Positions 44,441 through 57,826 of a stretch of DNA of 64,000 bases are shown here, piece after piece (the first letter of the stretch is position 1; the number at the start of each line of letters is the position of its first letter). The notes under the pieces were generated by a model. The model was given only the letters and a program-made list of their open reading frames with translations, did not search any database and was not told the origin of the DNA. The stretch is from positions 1,054,001-1,118,000 of the forward strand of contig JASFXZ010000026.1 of assembly GCA_032209605.1 (NCBI GenBank), written 5' to 3'. Origin of the DNA: Mactromeris polynyma (lineage: Eukaryota; Mollusca; Bivalvia; Venerida; Mactridae). The position numbers were made by a program, and so were the translations under genes.

Positions 44441-45128
44441 GCACTCTTGTTCTTACAACAGATTGACCTCATATTATCAAACTGATGTCACTGTCACAAC
44501 TTGTAATAACATTACAATTGGAGAAAGAGAAGTACAAAGAATGTAACATTAATTCACAAAACAAAACTTGAAAGTTCAAACACAGTGCATTCTTTCCAGT
44601 CTGTCTTGTATAATCACAAATTGAATATCCATGAACTATTCCTTCCTAATGTTCACTGCTTTAGAGAAAACCCAAAGTGAGTCAAATTTAATGAAACCCA
44701 TCAGTGTATAATGTCAGTCATGTTGGTTGATGGAATAGGTCTTACAACTTGTATGGAGGATATGGAGTTTCTATATTTGATATTGCACATACAGCATACC
44801 AGGCTGTGTAAAATTTTGAAAATTGCTCTATTCCTTAGAATGGTCATGTAAATATTGTGTGATAGAATGGATAAAATATCCTACTATTTAAATTGGTACA
44901 GTAAGATAATAATTGATATTGTGCATACAACAAGGCCAAATTCTTGAGTATAACATGACAGAAATTGACATGGACATAGTGTATATAATATTGTTAGCAT
45001 GGTCAAGGTCAAATTGGTTTAGACATACAATAATCCTCATACAGTTGGGCGCATTGATAAACAAAACACAAAAATGTATCAGATATTATGTCTGATTTTT
45101 AGAACATTGTATTTTTGTAGATAAAATA

Positions 45129-45296
45129 GTTCTTTGTAAGTATTGCTTTGGCTCAGAGGGAAAAATTAAATTTGAATTGGGAAAGTTCTTTGCAAGTATT
45201 GCTTTGGCTCAGAGGGAAAAATTAAATTTGAATTGGGAAAGTTCTTTGCAAGTATTGCTTTGGCTCAGAGGGAAAAATTAAATTTGAATTGGGAAA
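45129..45296. repeat. 56-bp tandem triplication
   Basis: gttctttg.aagtattgcttt starts at 45129, 45185 and 45241. The three copies are almost identical, and the flanking sequence is unique. Confidence 0.93.
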
Positions 45297-47600
45297 ATAT
45301 ACTATTTTGGTGGGGGAATCAGGGGCTGATATTTGGCTCCAATAATGGAGAATAGAGGGTTCTCGTTAGTGCTATCATATAGAGCACTAAAGAATTATGT
45401 GGTGAAAGCTTTTTTCCTTCACTGTCAAAATGTTAATTGTGTTAACAGTTTGGTTTTTCAGAATCTTATTTATTTCTATAGGAATATTAAAATTAAAAGT
45501 TGATATCGGGCATACAACATACTTGACCAAGTATTATGTTTTCTGGGTTATACAAATATGGACATTGTATCAATGGCAATGGCTAAGTATTGGTTTTGAT
45601 AAGCCCTTAAGTACATTATGGCAATTTAATCATTTGTCTTAATTTTAGGTAAAACGTTCCAGTAAAAGGTATATGGTAATTCATATGTGGAATATTTTTA
45701 CCTTTGTGCCTTTAATATTACATAATGGGAACAGAATATAAGTGAAGATTTGATGTGCATGCAACATATCAGTGCAAGTGTTATGGATGTCATACTCAAG
45801 TAATCTCATTTACTGAAATTTCTCTATTCGTTATTCATAACAATATCTTGAGTAACTGTTTGAGTGGTTAAAATATACTGTTGTGTAGTATCGGTGTACT
45901 TGGCATTCATTTATGAGGTCAAATGTTTGATCCAGAAACATGCTTAGTGGTTATCACAACTTAAATGTCACATTTAATGCTTTAACTGCAACAATGGGAC
46001 CATGTCCACACACTATGCACGGTACTGACACATGACATTAAGGACATAAAACAGCAAGTGCTAACATTGGTCATAACTGTTTTAAAAATGAACAACCCCA
46101 TTAATTTTGCATAACATGCATTTATATATGCAATGGTATAATGATGAAAAATTATACATTATAATCATTATATTCCTGTTTGGTAGGGTAAGTTGGTAGA
46201 GCACAGGACTGAGCATTCAAGTCTCAGGATAAGGGTATATTTTTCCATTTTCACCTAAAATGAATCCTGTAAGCTAGTATTGGTCTAGAACTATGACCCC
46301 TGTGTCAATATGAATCACCTAACAATATTTGTACTTCCATGTCCTGTATGCAAGGGCAGATCTGGGATTCGGATTTGGGGAGCGTAAATATTTGGTCATT
46401 TTTGGTTTTGTTCAAGCCTTATAAAACAACAATGACTGTTTTATTCTTTGTTTATAAACATCATCATTAAAGAATATATATTGCTTCAATATATCAAAAA
46501 TGCTTATTTGAAAATCGCTTATTTAAAGATCTCTTTATATTTTCGTAATTATACTTATAGTTATTTGTAAGGTTGGGGAATTTTAGGGGGATGTCGGATG
46601 TGCCCCCTGGATCTGATAGTGGTATGCACATCAGCGTAAATGAATTACTGTTAGGAATTATTGCTATTCTGTAGGTCACATTGATTTCTATGTCAGTTTG
46701 TCCTTTGAAAACAGGAGTCTGTTAAAGTAACAACACTTTATTGCATCCTCCTTCTCTGACCATTTATCATGTTGCCATCAGCATAAATCTCTTATTACCA
46801 CATTCACCAATCATGTCATCCATGTTCATTTCTTCATTCTTCTTTTACCTCTCTAATGATCATTTATTATATTATTTGTTTATGTACCTTAAAATTACAC
46901 TGTTTATATTTTCAGACTGATTAAGACAGCTCTCCTCCCTCTAGAATGGGTTCAACCGAGTCTAACAATACTAATACTTCATGTCATTGTCCGTTCTCAT
47001 TTGATTTAGTATTTTGGTCCTGTTGTTTGAGGTCATTAATACTATACCTCTAATACATGCTGGGAAGTTAGTGGTTCATTGCAGAAGAACAACAGTGGTT
47101 AGTACTGGTAGGCAACCCAGAACTTGTATGGTCAACTGACTGCTGTATTATTGAATACTGTTATAACATGTTCAATATTACCTAAATGCAACCAGTCTAC
47201 CTTGCATTGTTACTTCTTTTGGTGGAATTATTTAGAATTTCGTGTGTATATATTTTTAGGTTCTGTGTGAATGAGAAGTTTTGATGTTCAATGGTTATCA
47301 TCAAATCAGAATAAATTGGCTGCCGGAATGTGATTTCCCTGGAACTTGTGAGTTTGAAGTCATTACATTTTATTTAGAAGTCATGATATAAGAATGCAAT
47401 TGAAAAATAAAATATTACAGTTACCATGAATAGTACTACAATTGAAACTGTTAGTTTATTTTATCTGGTATAACAAATATGCAAGGTTAAGGCAGTTCTT
47501 CAGTTTTGACACAATAATATTTTATGCTATTATAGTATGCTTTCTAAAATACACTGAGAAGAATCTGAAGGGAGTTGCGCCCCCTGCCTCCTGAGCAATA
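45297..47600. other. Spacer, one weak tRNA-like stretch
   Basis: Around 46187-46235 ggtaagttggtagagcacaggactgag resembles a tRNA D-to-anticodon arm, but no T arm follows. Nothing else recognised. Confidence 0.4.
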
Positions 47601-47602
47601 AT

Positions 47603-47675
47603 GTGAGTGAATGAAAGCGAAATCAATCTTGTATCTTACAATACAGAAAGACTGGTTTCGCTTTCACCCCTCAAC
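47603..47675. repeat. Hairpin element, TTGAGGGGTGAAAGCG family
   Basis: gagtgaatgaaagcgaaatc and its inverted partner ggtttcgctttcacccctc form the arms. The same arms occur at 57736-57826, around 60416-60920, and as a single arm near 50089-50115. Confidence 0.75.
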
Positions 47676-47835
47676 ATTTAGAGTTAGTATATCTGTAGAT
47701 AACTGTAGTGTTAGGATTGTGTACTATTGTATTGAGTTTTAAGAACTGTTGATTGGTTTATGGTTTAGTTCTGTGGTATAGTTTTGATTTCTTTGTATTC
47801 TTAGTATTTCTTCTTTCTGTTCGAATACTCTATTG

Positions 47836-49346
47836 ACTGGGGACTTTCAAATTTTGGCCTTTGTGTAAAATAAATTTACACCTCTCTATAGAATGTCACA
47901 AAACTGTCCTTCTCAGGACAAAAACTGTCCTTTCTAGGACAACCTCTCGATTGACAAAAAACTGTCCTTTTAAGGACAACTTCTCGATTGACAAAAAAAC
48001 TGTCCTTTTAAGGACAACTTCTCTATTGACAAAAAAACTGTCCTTTTTAGGACAACTTCTCGATTGACAAAAAAATGTCCTTTTTAGGACAACTTCTCGA
48101 TTGACAAAAAAACTGTCCAAATGGTGTTTACTTAGACTGTTGTTTATTAAATGGGTGCTGAAATCAGATTGAATACACAATGTACATTGACAATGAGATC
48201 AATTTATTTTGAGCTGCCTGTCAGGATGTGAGGCAATGCTGTAATGTGGCTGAACATCTATTCAAACCTAATTTCTCTGTTTGGATAGGTGAGTCCTTTA
48301 TAGTATTTGTTCTTTCTATTCGAATAGGCAGCGTCTTGTTCTTGACTGGGGACTTTCAAATTTTAGCCTTTGTGTAAAATAAATTTACACTGAAATCAGA
48401 TTGAATACACAATGTACATTGACAATGAGATCAGTTTATTTTGAGCTGCCTGTCAGGATGTGAGGCAATGCTGTAATGTGGCTGAACATCTATTCAAACC
48501 AAATTTCTCTGTTTGGATAGGTGAGTCCTTTATAGTATTTGTTCTTTCTATTCGAATAGGCAGCGTCTTGTTCTTGACTGGGGACTTTCAAATTTTAGCC
48601 TTTGTGTAAAATAAATTTACACTGAAATCAGATTGAATACACAATGTACATTGACAATGAGATCAGTTTATTTTGAGCTGCCTGTCAGGATGTGAGGCAA
48701 TGCTATAATGTGGCTGAACATCTATTCAAACCTAATTTCTCTGTTTGGATAGGTGAGTCCTTTATAGTATTTGTTCTTTCTATTCGAATAGGCAGCGTCT
48801 TGTTCTTGACTGGGGACTTTCAAATTTTGGCCTTTGTGTAAAATAAATTTACACCTCTCTATAGAATGTCACAAAACTGTCATTCTCAGGACAAAAACTG
48901 TCCTTTTAAGGACAACTTCTTGATTGACAAAAAAACTGTCCAAATGGTGTTTACTTAGACTGTTGTTTATTAAATGGGAGCTGAAATCAGTTTGAAAATA
49001 CAATGTACATTGACAATGAGATCAATTTATTTTGAGCTGCCTGTCCGGATGTGAGGCAATGCTGTAATGTGGCTGAACATCTATTCAAACCTAATTTCTC
49101 TGTTTGGATAGGTGAGTCCTTTATAGTATTTGTTCTTTCTATTCGAATAGGCAGCATCTTGTTCTTGACTGGGGACTTTCAAATTTTGGCCTTTGTGTAA
49201 AATAAATTTACACCTCTCTATAGAATGTCACAAAACTGTCCTTCTCAGGACAAAAACTGTCCTTTTAAGGACAACTTTTCGATTGACAAAAAAACTGTCA
49301 TTTTTAGGACAACTTCTTGATTGACAAAAAAACTGTCCTTTTTAGT
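47836..49346. repeat. Composite satellite-like repeat, cluster 2 (about five units)
   Basis: Same family as 40414-41835. A partial unit lies at 47836-48117, then units start at 48118, 48390, 48622 and 48941. Two junctions (near 48390 and 48622) lack the minirepeats, and ttacac is joined directly to tgaaatcagattgaatac, so one deletion breakpoint is shared by successive units. The cores are almost identical to those of cluster 1, 6 kb away. Confidence 0.9.
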
Positions 49347-49534
49347 TTGAAGTCATAACATTTTTAGTTCAATTTATCTCAGAATTTTTTAATTTACCAT
49401 AAAGTAGGTTAAGATACAAAACTTCGAGTTAGGTAATTATTTCTCTTGTGTAATTGTTTTGTTTAGGTGTCATTTAAGGGTATTCTGGATTTGCATCATA
49501 TGGCAACATTTCGGCCAGACCCTATTCCAAATTT

Positions 49535-49945
49535 CATGCTAAGTTGGTTAAATGAAGACATATTGAACATGGTAATGAGGTTTAAGGACCTTTTGGAATT
49601 CTGCACTTATTGCTTCAAAATTTCAAGCAGCAAATAACCTCACTTAGGATTTCAATAATATTATAACTATTTCATTAACTTATTGTTGTATTAAAAATGT
49701 CAGTTATAAGGGTTAAGATAGGTTTAGGGTACTTTTCGGAACCTAATTTTACTCAAAATTGCATATTAGGGTTCATTTAAGGAAACATGTGGAACCTATT
49801 TTGCATCAAAATTTCAATTTAAGTGCATGGTAGGTTTTATAAGTGGATACGTTTGAACCTATTTAATACTAAAATTTCATATTAAGGTTTAGGTTAAGGA
49901 ACTTTTCGGAACTTTTTTGCATCAAAATTTCATTAAAATTATTCC
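49535..49945. repeat. Degenerate ~55-65 bp tandem repeat
   Basis: Four to five diverged units follow the pattern cttttcggaacctattttgcatcaaaatttcatattaaggtt. Confidence 0.6.
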
Positions 49946-52400
49946 AAATACTTCATCTGCATATATCTTATTCTTGCATAAAGGAGCGGTTATGGTCTGA
50001 AGTGGCCATAATGTATCCTTTCAACTATTCAATTTAAATAAGGTCATGTTCCATGCAAACTCTGTTTCCCTTAGGAAAATTGAGGGGTGGAAGCGAAACT
50101 GGTCTATCTGCTTGTTTATAAATAGGCTGTTAGACAATTTCAATTTTGCACCTTGATTTTAACCTCAGATTATGTATCAACAATCAACGACTCTTCAACT
50201 TTTCATTTACTTTTCTTAAATTATTTAAGGTTCAGGGTCTTAATGTTTTAGGGATTTAGGTTTACTTTAAGGTTGTGATTAAGGGTCATATGGTCATTTC
50301 CAGGATACAAGGTTAGGCAGAGAAGTCGTAAGTCCTCTAGCCTCATTTAGGAGTTTGTATTAATATTGCATTTTTGCTGTTAATTGATATCATGAACATA
50401 CTTGTATAATTCTGATGAATGATCAGATTACTGTATGTGTGTATCTTTCTTGATAGGAGGTTTTTCTGTTGGCCTCTGTGTTATTTGTGAATGACATTTT
50501 TTTTGTTTATTGACACAAGTTCTGTCCCGTAATCCCTTCCAGTGTGCTCTCCCTTTATCCCTTCTCCATTGTGTTTTTGTATATAAAATACAGATCTCAC
50601 ATATTCTTGCTGTATGAACATCTTTCTTTTTTGATGTGTTGTCCATTCATTTGATGCATATGATTCACTTGTTTATGCTGATACAGTTTCCACCTGTGGT
50701 AATGTGACATGGTTGTAACCCAATGGTCCACTCCATATATCTTTTGACAATGACCAATACATCCCTTCTGAAAACGCTTTGTCTATAAGTTCTCTTACCA
50801 AGATGGTTCCATGTGGCTGTCAGTGTTTTGGGTTTGGTTGTGAAGCTTGTAGTGTAGATATCGATATGTTAAGTTATCAGTAGTGTAGATATAAAAAAAA
50901 ATTGTATATAACTAATATATTAATCATTTAGATAAGAATATCTTAAATATTACACCTGTATATTATTTTTATTAATGTTATTCCTTATTTAGATTACGGA
51001 ATGAAGCAGACACTCACACAGTCTCTTGGTTTATATGTATTGCTTAAAACATGTTTTGGTTTATTTTGTCCATGTACTACATCCATGCACCTGAATATCA
51101 ACAATGTGGGTGTTTGGTGCGGAATGATGGACAAATTGTTTAGTTGGGAATCAGAGACCTTAGATAGCAGGTAAATAATTTTTTATAATATTTTCTACAC
51201 TTACTTACAATAATAGTTGAATTTGGCCAGAAAGGATCAGACCCTTAACCAAATTGCAACATGGCAGTTTTCTTGCTGTTTTACAGCACAAAGTGCTCAA
51301 TGGTGAGCAATTTGGATCTTTGGCTGTCAGTACATCTGTCATCTGCTATTTAATTGTTTACACTCTAGAATCAAACATGGATACAATGTAATTGTATGTA
51401 TGGCCATCAGTTCTTGGCCAGTTTCAATTATGGGCCAAATCAGTCTACTAGATCCAGAGTTATGGCCCTTGTATTATATAAAATGCCATATACAACCATG
51501 TTTAGACTCTAGCTCTTCCATTTCTCCACAAGTCCTAATTATATTTAAACAGAATGTGCATACCTGTAAGATCTATGGGCAAGTTTGATTTGGACCAGAT
51601 CGTACTTGCAAGTCTAGAGTGTTATCAAAATATGTCATATTACAGTATGTTTGCACTTTTAGTCTTGTTTTCTTTCTAGAGTCCACATTGTTCCCATCTT
51701 TATAAAACTTTGGCAAAATGTAAACTCTGGTAAAGTCCGGGCGTATAATAACATGATTTTAAACAATTCCAAGTATGGATGACAGGATTTTAAACACAAC
51801 TGTGCGGTTGTTGTTGTCCTTGTCTTGAATTGACAATCTGTCCATTTATCACACCAGGCAAAAGTCACGAAATAAAATGAATGCAATGATCTAGGTATAT
51901 ATTAGCTGCATATTGTTAAAAGACTATTACTGACTGAATGATAAATATCGGCTTATGGTAAAATCATGAAAAAAATTCTGAGTAAAACTGGTCCGAGTGA
52001 AAATATAGCCTTGACAGTGATTATCAGTGCGTACTGATCACCAGATGAAACCAGTAATGTCCGATTACTGTTCTAGTTTTCGTTGCACGTTTGTTTACAT
52101 TGTTGTCTTAAGCATTGTTTAGTTCTTTCAGAGGAAAATGTCTATTTGCAGGCAAATATTAAAAAAAAATACTGGAAAACTATATAAAAATTCAGTATAC
52201 CTCTTTTTCTAATGTAATTATGGCTCAGACCCTATTTATTGTAGATCAAAGCATTAAAAAACACGATGTCTGCATCCTGTGACAGCAATAACGTCACCAA
52301 ACAGCTTCCCGCCTCATTTAATCTATATACTGGTGTAAACTTCTAACCAATATGATAGTCATTTAAGTGCTAATAACCTGCCAGTGTGTATGCCATTTAT
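49946..52400. other. Spacer with degenerate repeat fragments
   Basis: A single arm of the TTGAGGGG hairpin family is near 50089. At 51300-51590 a decayed repeat (gagcaatttggatctttgg, gggccaaatcagtc, gagttatggcccttgtattat) resembles families A and C. No gene recognised. Confidence 0.45.
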
Positions 52401-52414
52401 ATACGCCCGTTTGA

Positions 52415-52580
52415 AAAAAATGTTTGTGGGCATAATATCTCGGCCAAGTTCGATAACCAGTCATATCGCTTAAGTCACTCGGGAGTTATCATCCTTTGAT
52501 TTTAGAAACTACCTAAAATTTGTCTTGTTTTAATGCTGAGCTCTGACTTATGATGGGCATATTTTGTGACAGTTTGCCTT
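52415..52580. repeat. Solo terminal unit of the 161-bp family
   Basis: tgtttgtgggcataatatct, then cggccaagttcgataaccag, and the end ...ttttgtgacagtttg match the terminal unit at 44276-44440. Confidence 0.85.
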
Positions 52581-53087
52581 CTTTTATTTTGTAATTTTGA
52601 ATCACAAGAGTTTTAAAATTTCACAAAATTACTTGAGATCAACATTTACAATCTGATTGGCTAATTACAGCATGTTAAAATGTTTTGATATGCAAATACT
52701 TGCATTTTACATAGTCCATCCAACCAATTTCAAATGGTCTGAGATTTTGTGTGTGAGTAATTTTATGAAAGAGCATAGTTAAAATTGTTTGGATTGAGAT
52801 ATAATAAGGAAGGAATTGCCTACCAAAAACACTGGTTAGGTCATCTAACCTTGTAGATAACTGATGCAGAAAATGTCATGGATTTTTTTCCTAGCTGTCA
52901 TTTGTCTGTATGTTTTTTAAAAGGCTAATGCAGTTTGTTCAATTATTTTCCAGGGTAGAAATGTACATCATCATCAGGTGTGCATAATGTATCCCAATGT
53001 GTTATTTAGGACGAAAAACACCTCGATTGGTGAGTATTTTTGCAATATCTTCATTGTTAACAGAATACTGTAGAAATGCACATACCA

Positions 53088-53150
53088 GGGGCGAAGCTAG
53101 GCCTTTTGGGGGTGTACACACAATTGGGGTTCAAAGGGGTGTTGTTTCCA
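53088..53150. mobile_element. Fragment of the CAGGGGCGTAGCTT MITE family
   Basis: caggggcgaagctagg resembles the terminus at 27529. No partner end was found. Confidence 0.5.
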
Positions 53151-53350
53151 TGGGAGAGAAGAGAAACCTATTTGTATAGCAGAATTGAGGCTTGTTTAAC
53201 TCACCTTGTATACTGCATGTAATAAAAAGCGTTTGTTAACATATAAGGTAAATAAGGCTCTTTCTATTATACTTTTTGAGCTGTTATCGTCTCATGAATT
53301 CAAAATATAAGGCCTGCAAATGCTTCACCCATTTCCCCCGTAGTTTTATT

Positions 53351-54332
53351 ATGCCCCCACTCTGTAAGGGGGCATATAGATTTACCCTTGTCCATCTGTA
53401 CGTCCGCCCTTCTGTCTTCTTGTTTCACTCATATCTCCAAAAGAATATGAGCCAAAGTCATTTAACTTTACAGGAATGTTCACCAGCATGTGTTGTTGTG
53501 CACCTGGGGTTTCATGTTTGGCAGTGCCCAGTAAGTGCAAAGTTATGGCCCTTGACTTAGTTATAATATAGCCTACAGAGTATGCAATCTTGTGGCGGGC
53601 ATATTTCAAAAAGCATATGAGCCAGATTCATAAAACTTTACAGGAATGTTCACAAACATGCGTTATTTTGCACCTGGGGATCCATGTTTGGGTAAGCCCA
53701 GTAAGTGCAAACTTGACTTAGTTAAAATATAGCATACAGAGCGTTCATTAAGTCGCGCATATCTCCAACAGTATATCAGCTACACTCACAAAACTGTACA
53801 GGAATATTCACCAGCATGTGTAGTTGTGCACCTGGGGTTTAATGTATGGCTCCACCCAGTAAGTGCAAAGTTATGACCCTTGACTTATTTAAAATATAGG
53901 ATACAGAGTATGCAATCTTGTATGTCGTGTATCTCCAAAAGTATAGGACCCCGAGTCATAAAACTTTACAGGAATGTTCACAAGCATGTATAATTGTGCA
54001 CCTAGGGTTTCATGCATGATTATGCAAAGTGCAAAGTTATGACCCTTGACTTATTGAATATATAGGATACAGAGCATGCAATCTTGTATGTCGTGTATCT
54101 CCAAAAGTATAGGACCCCGAGTCATAAAACTTTACAGGAATGTTCACAAGCATGTATAATTGTGCACCTAGGGTTTCATGCATGATTACGCCTAGTAAGT
54201 GCAAAGTTATGACCCTTGACTTATCACCATAATCAGTACAGTAGGTCATTTGGTAATTTTGTTACCCATTTACAAACTATGAGCAAAATAAATAGCATAT
54301 GCTTTTGTGACAAAGGCTGCAAGTGGGGGCAT
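53351..54332. repeat. ~165-bp tandem array with inverted ends ATGCCCCCAC (family B)
   Basis: Five units share caggaatgttcac.agcatg (53471, 53641, 53799 as a variant, 53969, 54135), a gtgcacct.gggtttcatg block and gtgcaaagttatg.cccttgactta. The array is bounded by ATGCCCCCAC at 53351 and GTGGGGGCAT at 54323. The left end also forms a hairpin with ggggggcat-like sequence at ~53376. The last two units are nearly identical. Confidence 0.88.
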
Positions 54333-55120
54333 CTGTGTCCTATGGACATGTTTCTAGTTTAATTTTAGCATCACATATTTTTTTATTCCGATGACGAATT
54401 GTACGATCGGGCATATTGTGTGTAATGGCAGCTACACCCACTGTATGTGATATCTGCATGTATCACTAGTTTATCATCAACATGCACATTTTTCAAAGCA
54501 GCGTCCTGTTTTCGAGTCCACTTCATGGAAGCACATCCCATCCACCTCCCAAACAAGCTGCTTTGTAAAATGCACAAAAGGATGTTTGTATTGTAAATAT
54601 AGCTTAAGGTAACCTTACAGAGACATACATATATTGAATTGTATAAAAGTACTATTATGAAGCATTCTCAGGTTAGGCACCTGTTAACTTTATGTGCATT
54701 ATTTAAAATAGCATGTGTGCAGGTGTCCTAAATAACAGCATAAAACATATGACAAGATTTTGTATTAAATACAATGTTTATTCTTTAATGTCCAGTTTGT
54801 GACAGTTTGAGAAGTACTACTGTTACTCCAAATAAATCTCAGCTTACCTACAAATAGCTACAATTTTAATAATCCTAATTAAATGTCTAAATAAAATGTA
54901 ATGAATAGAAAAGAAATAGTGTAACATATTAAATACTGAAGATATTGAGTACAGCCGAAATATGAGAAACTGAGAACAAACTCATGAGAATAACAACAAA
55001 TCTCAAAATTAATTAAAGAATACTGTACATGTATATGTTCATTTGTCTGCAAGTGAAATGCTAAAAGTACATGGAGACTGGAAAAATTTAGAATAAATGT
55101 ATATGTTAGTTAAGAATATT
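54333..55120. other. AT-rich spacer
   Basis: Nothing recognised. Confidence 0.45.
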
Positions 55121-55122
55121 CT

Positions 55123-55205
55123 ACTCAAGTTTCAAGTTTCAAGTTTATTTACAGATTCTGTATAAGGCCCGAATAGGGCAGCATTAGCAATAATACATTT
55201 TACAT
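55123..55205 (-). mobile_element. Probable 3' end of a retroposon with (AAACTTG)n tail
   Basis: On the minus strand a short body (ctgccctattcgggcc...) runs into AAATAAACTTGAAACTTGAAAC. Short heptamer tails of this kind are typical of LINE/SINE 3' ends. Confidence 0.5.
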
Positions 55206-56214
55206 TCATTGAATACAGTGTGTCACATGACAAAAAGGAAATGACTATAATTATATAATATATACATGTACATTCATATATCAATTATTTTATATCAATG
55301 TATACAAATACAGGGACCGATTTTAGGTATATAGTTGAACAGTATCATTTAAAGTTCACATCTTTACAGGTTAAAACCCCAAGCTGCATACTGTCACCCA
55401 ATATAATATTTCATTTTGAGGCTGTTCTATAAAAGAAATGTATTCACTGCATCCAGATTTATCACTTACCTGGTAAATCAGATTCCATGCTCTGTGTGCT
55501 ATTGGATATCATTAAAGCGTACACTGCAATATTTTGTGTATTCGAAATTTAAAAAAAACTGACTATCCTCAACAAAAATTGTTAAAAAAAGGCTATCAGG
55601 AAAGACAGTCCCAACTAAAGCTTAAAATGCCATCAAAAGTACACATTTTGAACTCTAGCATATCTGTGAACACAGTATCTCACCTCTTTTTGAAAGTTTA
55701 TCTCTATTTCAAATATATTGTTTTAGACGCTTTGTATTTTAATGTACAAAAGTGACCATGAAAAACTTTAAAATGGTAATGAGGAAAAAAAATCAAAGAA
55801 ACACATCATCAGATGTCATAAAGTAGAAAGTTAGATCTGCATTGAAACTTTTGTTTGCACACAAAACAGATTTGATTTATCACGGTTTGAACACATTTCA
55901 CCTCTAGTATTCAATAGGAATTCGGTAGGTCCATCATAACAAGAACAGTTCTAAATCATATAAAATGGTTCATATAAATATTTAAAATTAATCAGTACAA
56001 ACTGACATGCAAGTTAACACCGTGCATGGTAGTTACAACAACAACAACAACTACAACACACCAGACAAGAAGATTGACTTTTATAATGAAAGTAAATTGA
56101 GATTTTATATGTAAATAAATTTAAAGAAGCAATTAATTAGTTAAAATTATAAAAGCATCATGATATTGTTCATTTAATCAAGAATATATGTTGCGAGCTT
56201 AACTCAGGGGTTCT

Positions 56215-56397
56215 GTTTGACCCTTGAATTGACCCTTTGACCCCTGTAATTTCTTTAAAAGCCACATTTTGACCCTCAAGATTCTGGCTGATGGGTCAAT
56301 GTTCTCTAAATTATAGGTAATTTAGCTATAAAATGGTAAAATCCAGTAAGAAATTATCAAAATGACCCTTGAGATTCAGCACCTAGTGGAACCCCTG
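56215..56397. mobile_element. CAGGGG-ended MITE, copy 2
   Basis: It starts CAGGGGTTCTGTTTGACCC and ends TAGTGGAACCCCTG, homologous throughout to 14281-14455. The flanks share TTAACT (56209-56214 and 56398-56403), a likely target duplication. Confidence 0.85.
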
Positions 56398-56403
56398 TTA
56401 ACT

Positions 56404-57340
56404 GATAACATGCTTTCACTTTTTGGTGTATATGATTAATCGGCCCCTAAACTTTTGGAAAATGACAATTTTAGGGATTTTTCCTACTAAATGGTCTATG
56501 TGATAAAAGGTGAAACTGGAAGTAAGAACATTTTTACACTAAATAAAAGAGAGGAAATTGCAAGAATACTGTCAAAACTGTTAAACTATTCTAGTAATAA
56601 GATAAAGCTGTATAATCTATTGATCAAAACTGGTAGAGCTGGAAACTTTATATTGATTTTCAAGGGAGACAATCCACTTCAATAAGCCAGCTAAAAGGCA
56701 TTGAAAACTGGGTATGCCTAAATTGGTTGATGAGGTATAACAATCCATTAAATTTGTTTGTTCTTTTATTGAATTTTCTTAAAACTTTTTATAGAATAGT
56801 TTCTAAACTACTGCATGTCATAAATGACGTCACAAACATTCAAGTAATTTGAAGTAAATGCTTAAGGGGAAAATTGCCTGCAAAGTGTGAAAATATAGAT
56901 TGTCTGTAAAGTTATGGGAATAAACAAATGACATTTTGTATAATAAACTGTAAATGAATTCATTCATGTTTAAATCATGTGAAATACAGTCGAATCTGCT
57001 GTAGTGACCACCAGCCCTAAATGACCACGTTGTTATCTGCCCTTTTCATGTTCCTATACACCAGCCCACATGATACAAGTTTAAATAATTATATCACATA
57101 TTGTATTCGAAGACAATAATTTCCAATGAAAGAAATTGTCATACTTGGTACAGAACAAATATTTAACAATGTCATCATCATTTGAGTGCACCTTTGTCTT
57201 GATTGTTTTGTTGTGATGTCACGCACAAGAGTTGTTATTTCACAAGTGAGTTATCGAAATTATTACCACTCTACTTTGTATGTTATGTGATAAATGTTGG
57301 AGACGTCTGCACGCCAAAATTTACAAATTTACTCCTTTAA
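56404..57340. other. Spacer with a pogo-like end fragment
   Basis: A 64-codon frame at 56491-56685 has no recognisable domain. Near 56988-57055 tacagtcgaatctgctgtagtgaccacc resembles one end of a pogo-like MITE without a partner. Confidence 0.4.
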
Positions 57341-57735
57341 TTTCAGGTCTACATTCATTAATTGTTGGTGTATCTGCTGGTCATAATGTTGAGAAACATG
57401 TCTGGTGGAGATCCTGGGATGCATTTCATGGTGAGTGAAATAAAACTGTCACAGAATTCTACATATAAACAACAAATACTGATGAATGAGCTAACCCACC
57501 AGCAAAGATACTTATGCCTGATATAGTTTGGAGAGACTAAAATGTATGTTCTATATGAAATTGTTACAGAATCTAGCAATAATGTCTGCAATAACATTTT
57601 TTCATTTCTGCCTGTCCTTAGAGATGTGCTTAAGTTTCAGTATCATAAGATAGAATAACATGGAGATAATGTCAAAAAATGTGGTTGGTTAGCTCTGTTA
57701 GTCAGGATTTATTGTGGTGACTGCTGGATAGATAA

Positions 57736-57826
57736 ATTGAGGGATGAAAGCAATACTCTGTCTATAACATTCTATATTGCATATATATGTAGCAGCAGAC
57801 AGACTTTCACTTTCACCCCTCAAAAT
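57736..57826. repeat. Hairpin element, TTGAGGG family
   Basis: attgagggatgaaagcaata and the partner ctttcactttcacccctcaa enclose a short AT-rich loop. This is the copy without MITEs. Confidence 0.78.

Noticed and set aside
46187..46235. Possible tRNA gene
   Set aside because: Only the D-to-anticodon part is tRNA-like; there is no T arm, B box or acceptor pairing.
47896..48180. 94-codon minus-strand frame
   Set aside because: It is a translation of the 37-bp minirepeats.
56491..56685. 64-codon frame with a plausible protein composition
   Set aside because: No homology recognised, no splice context, and surrounded by repeats.
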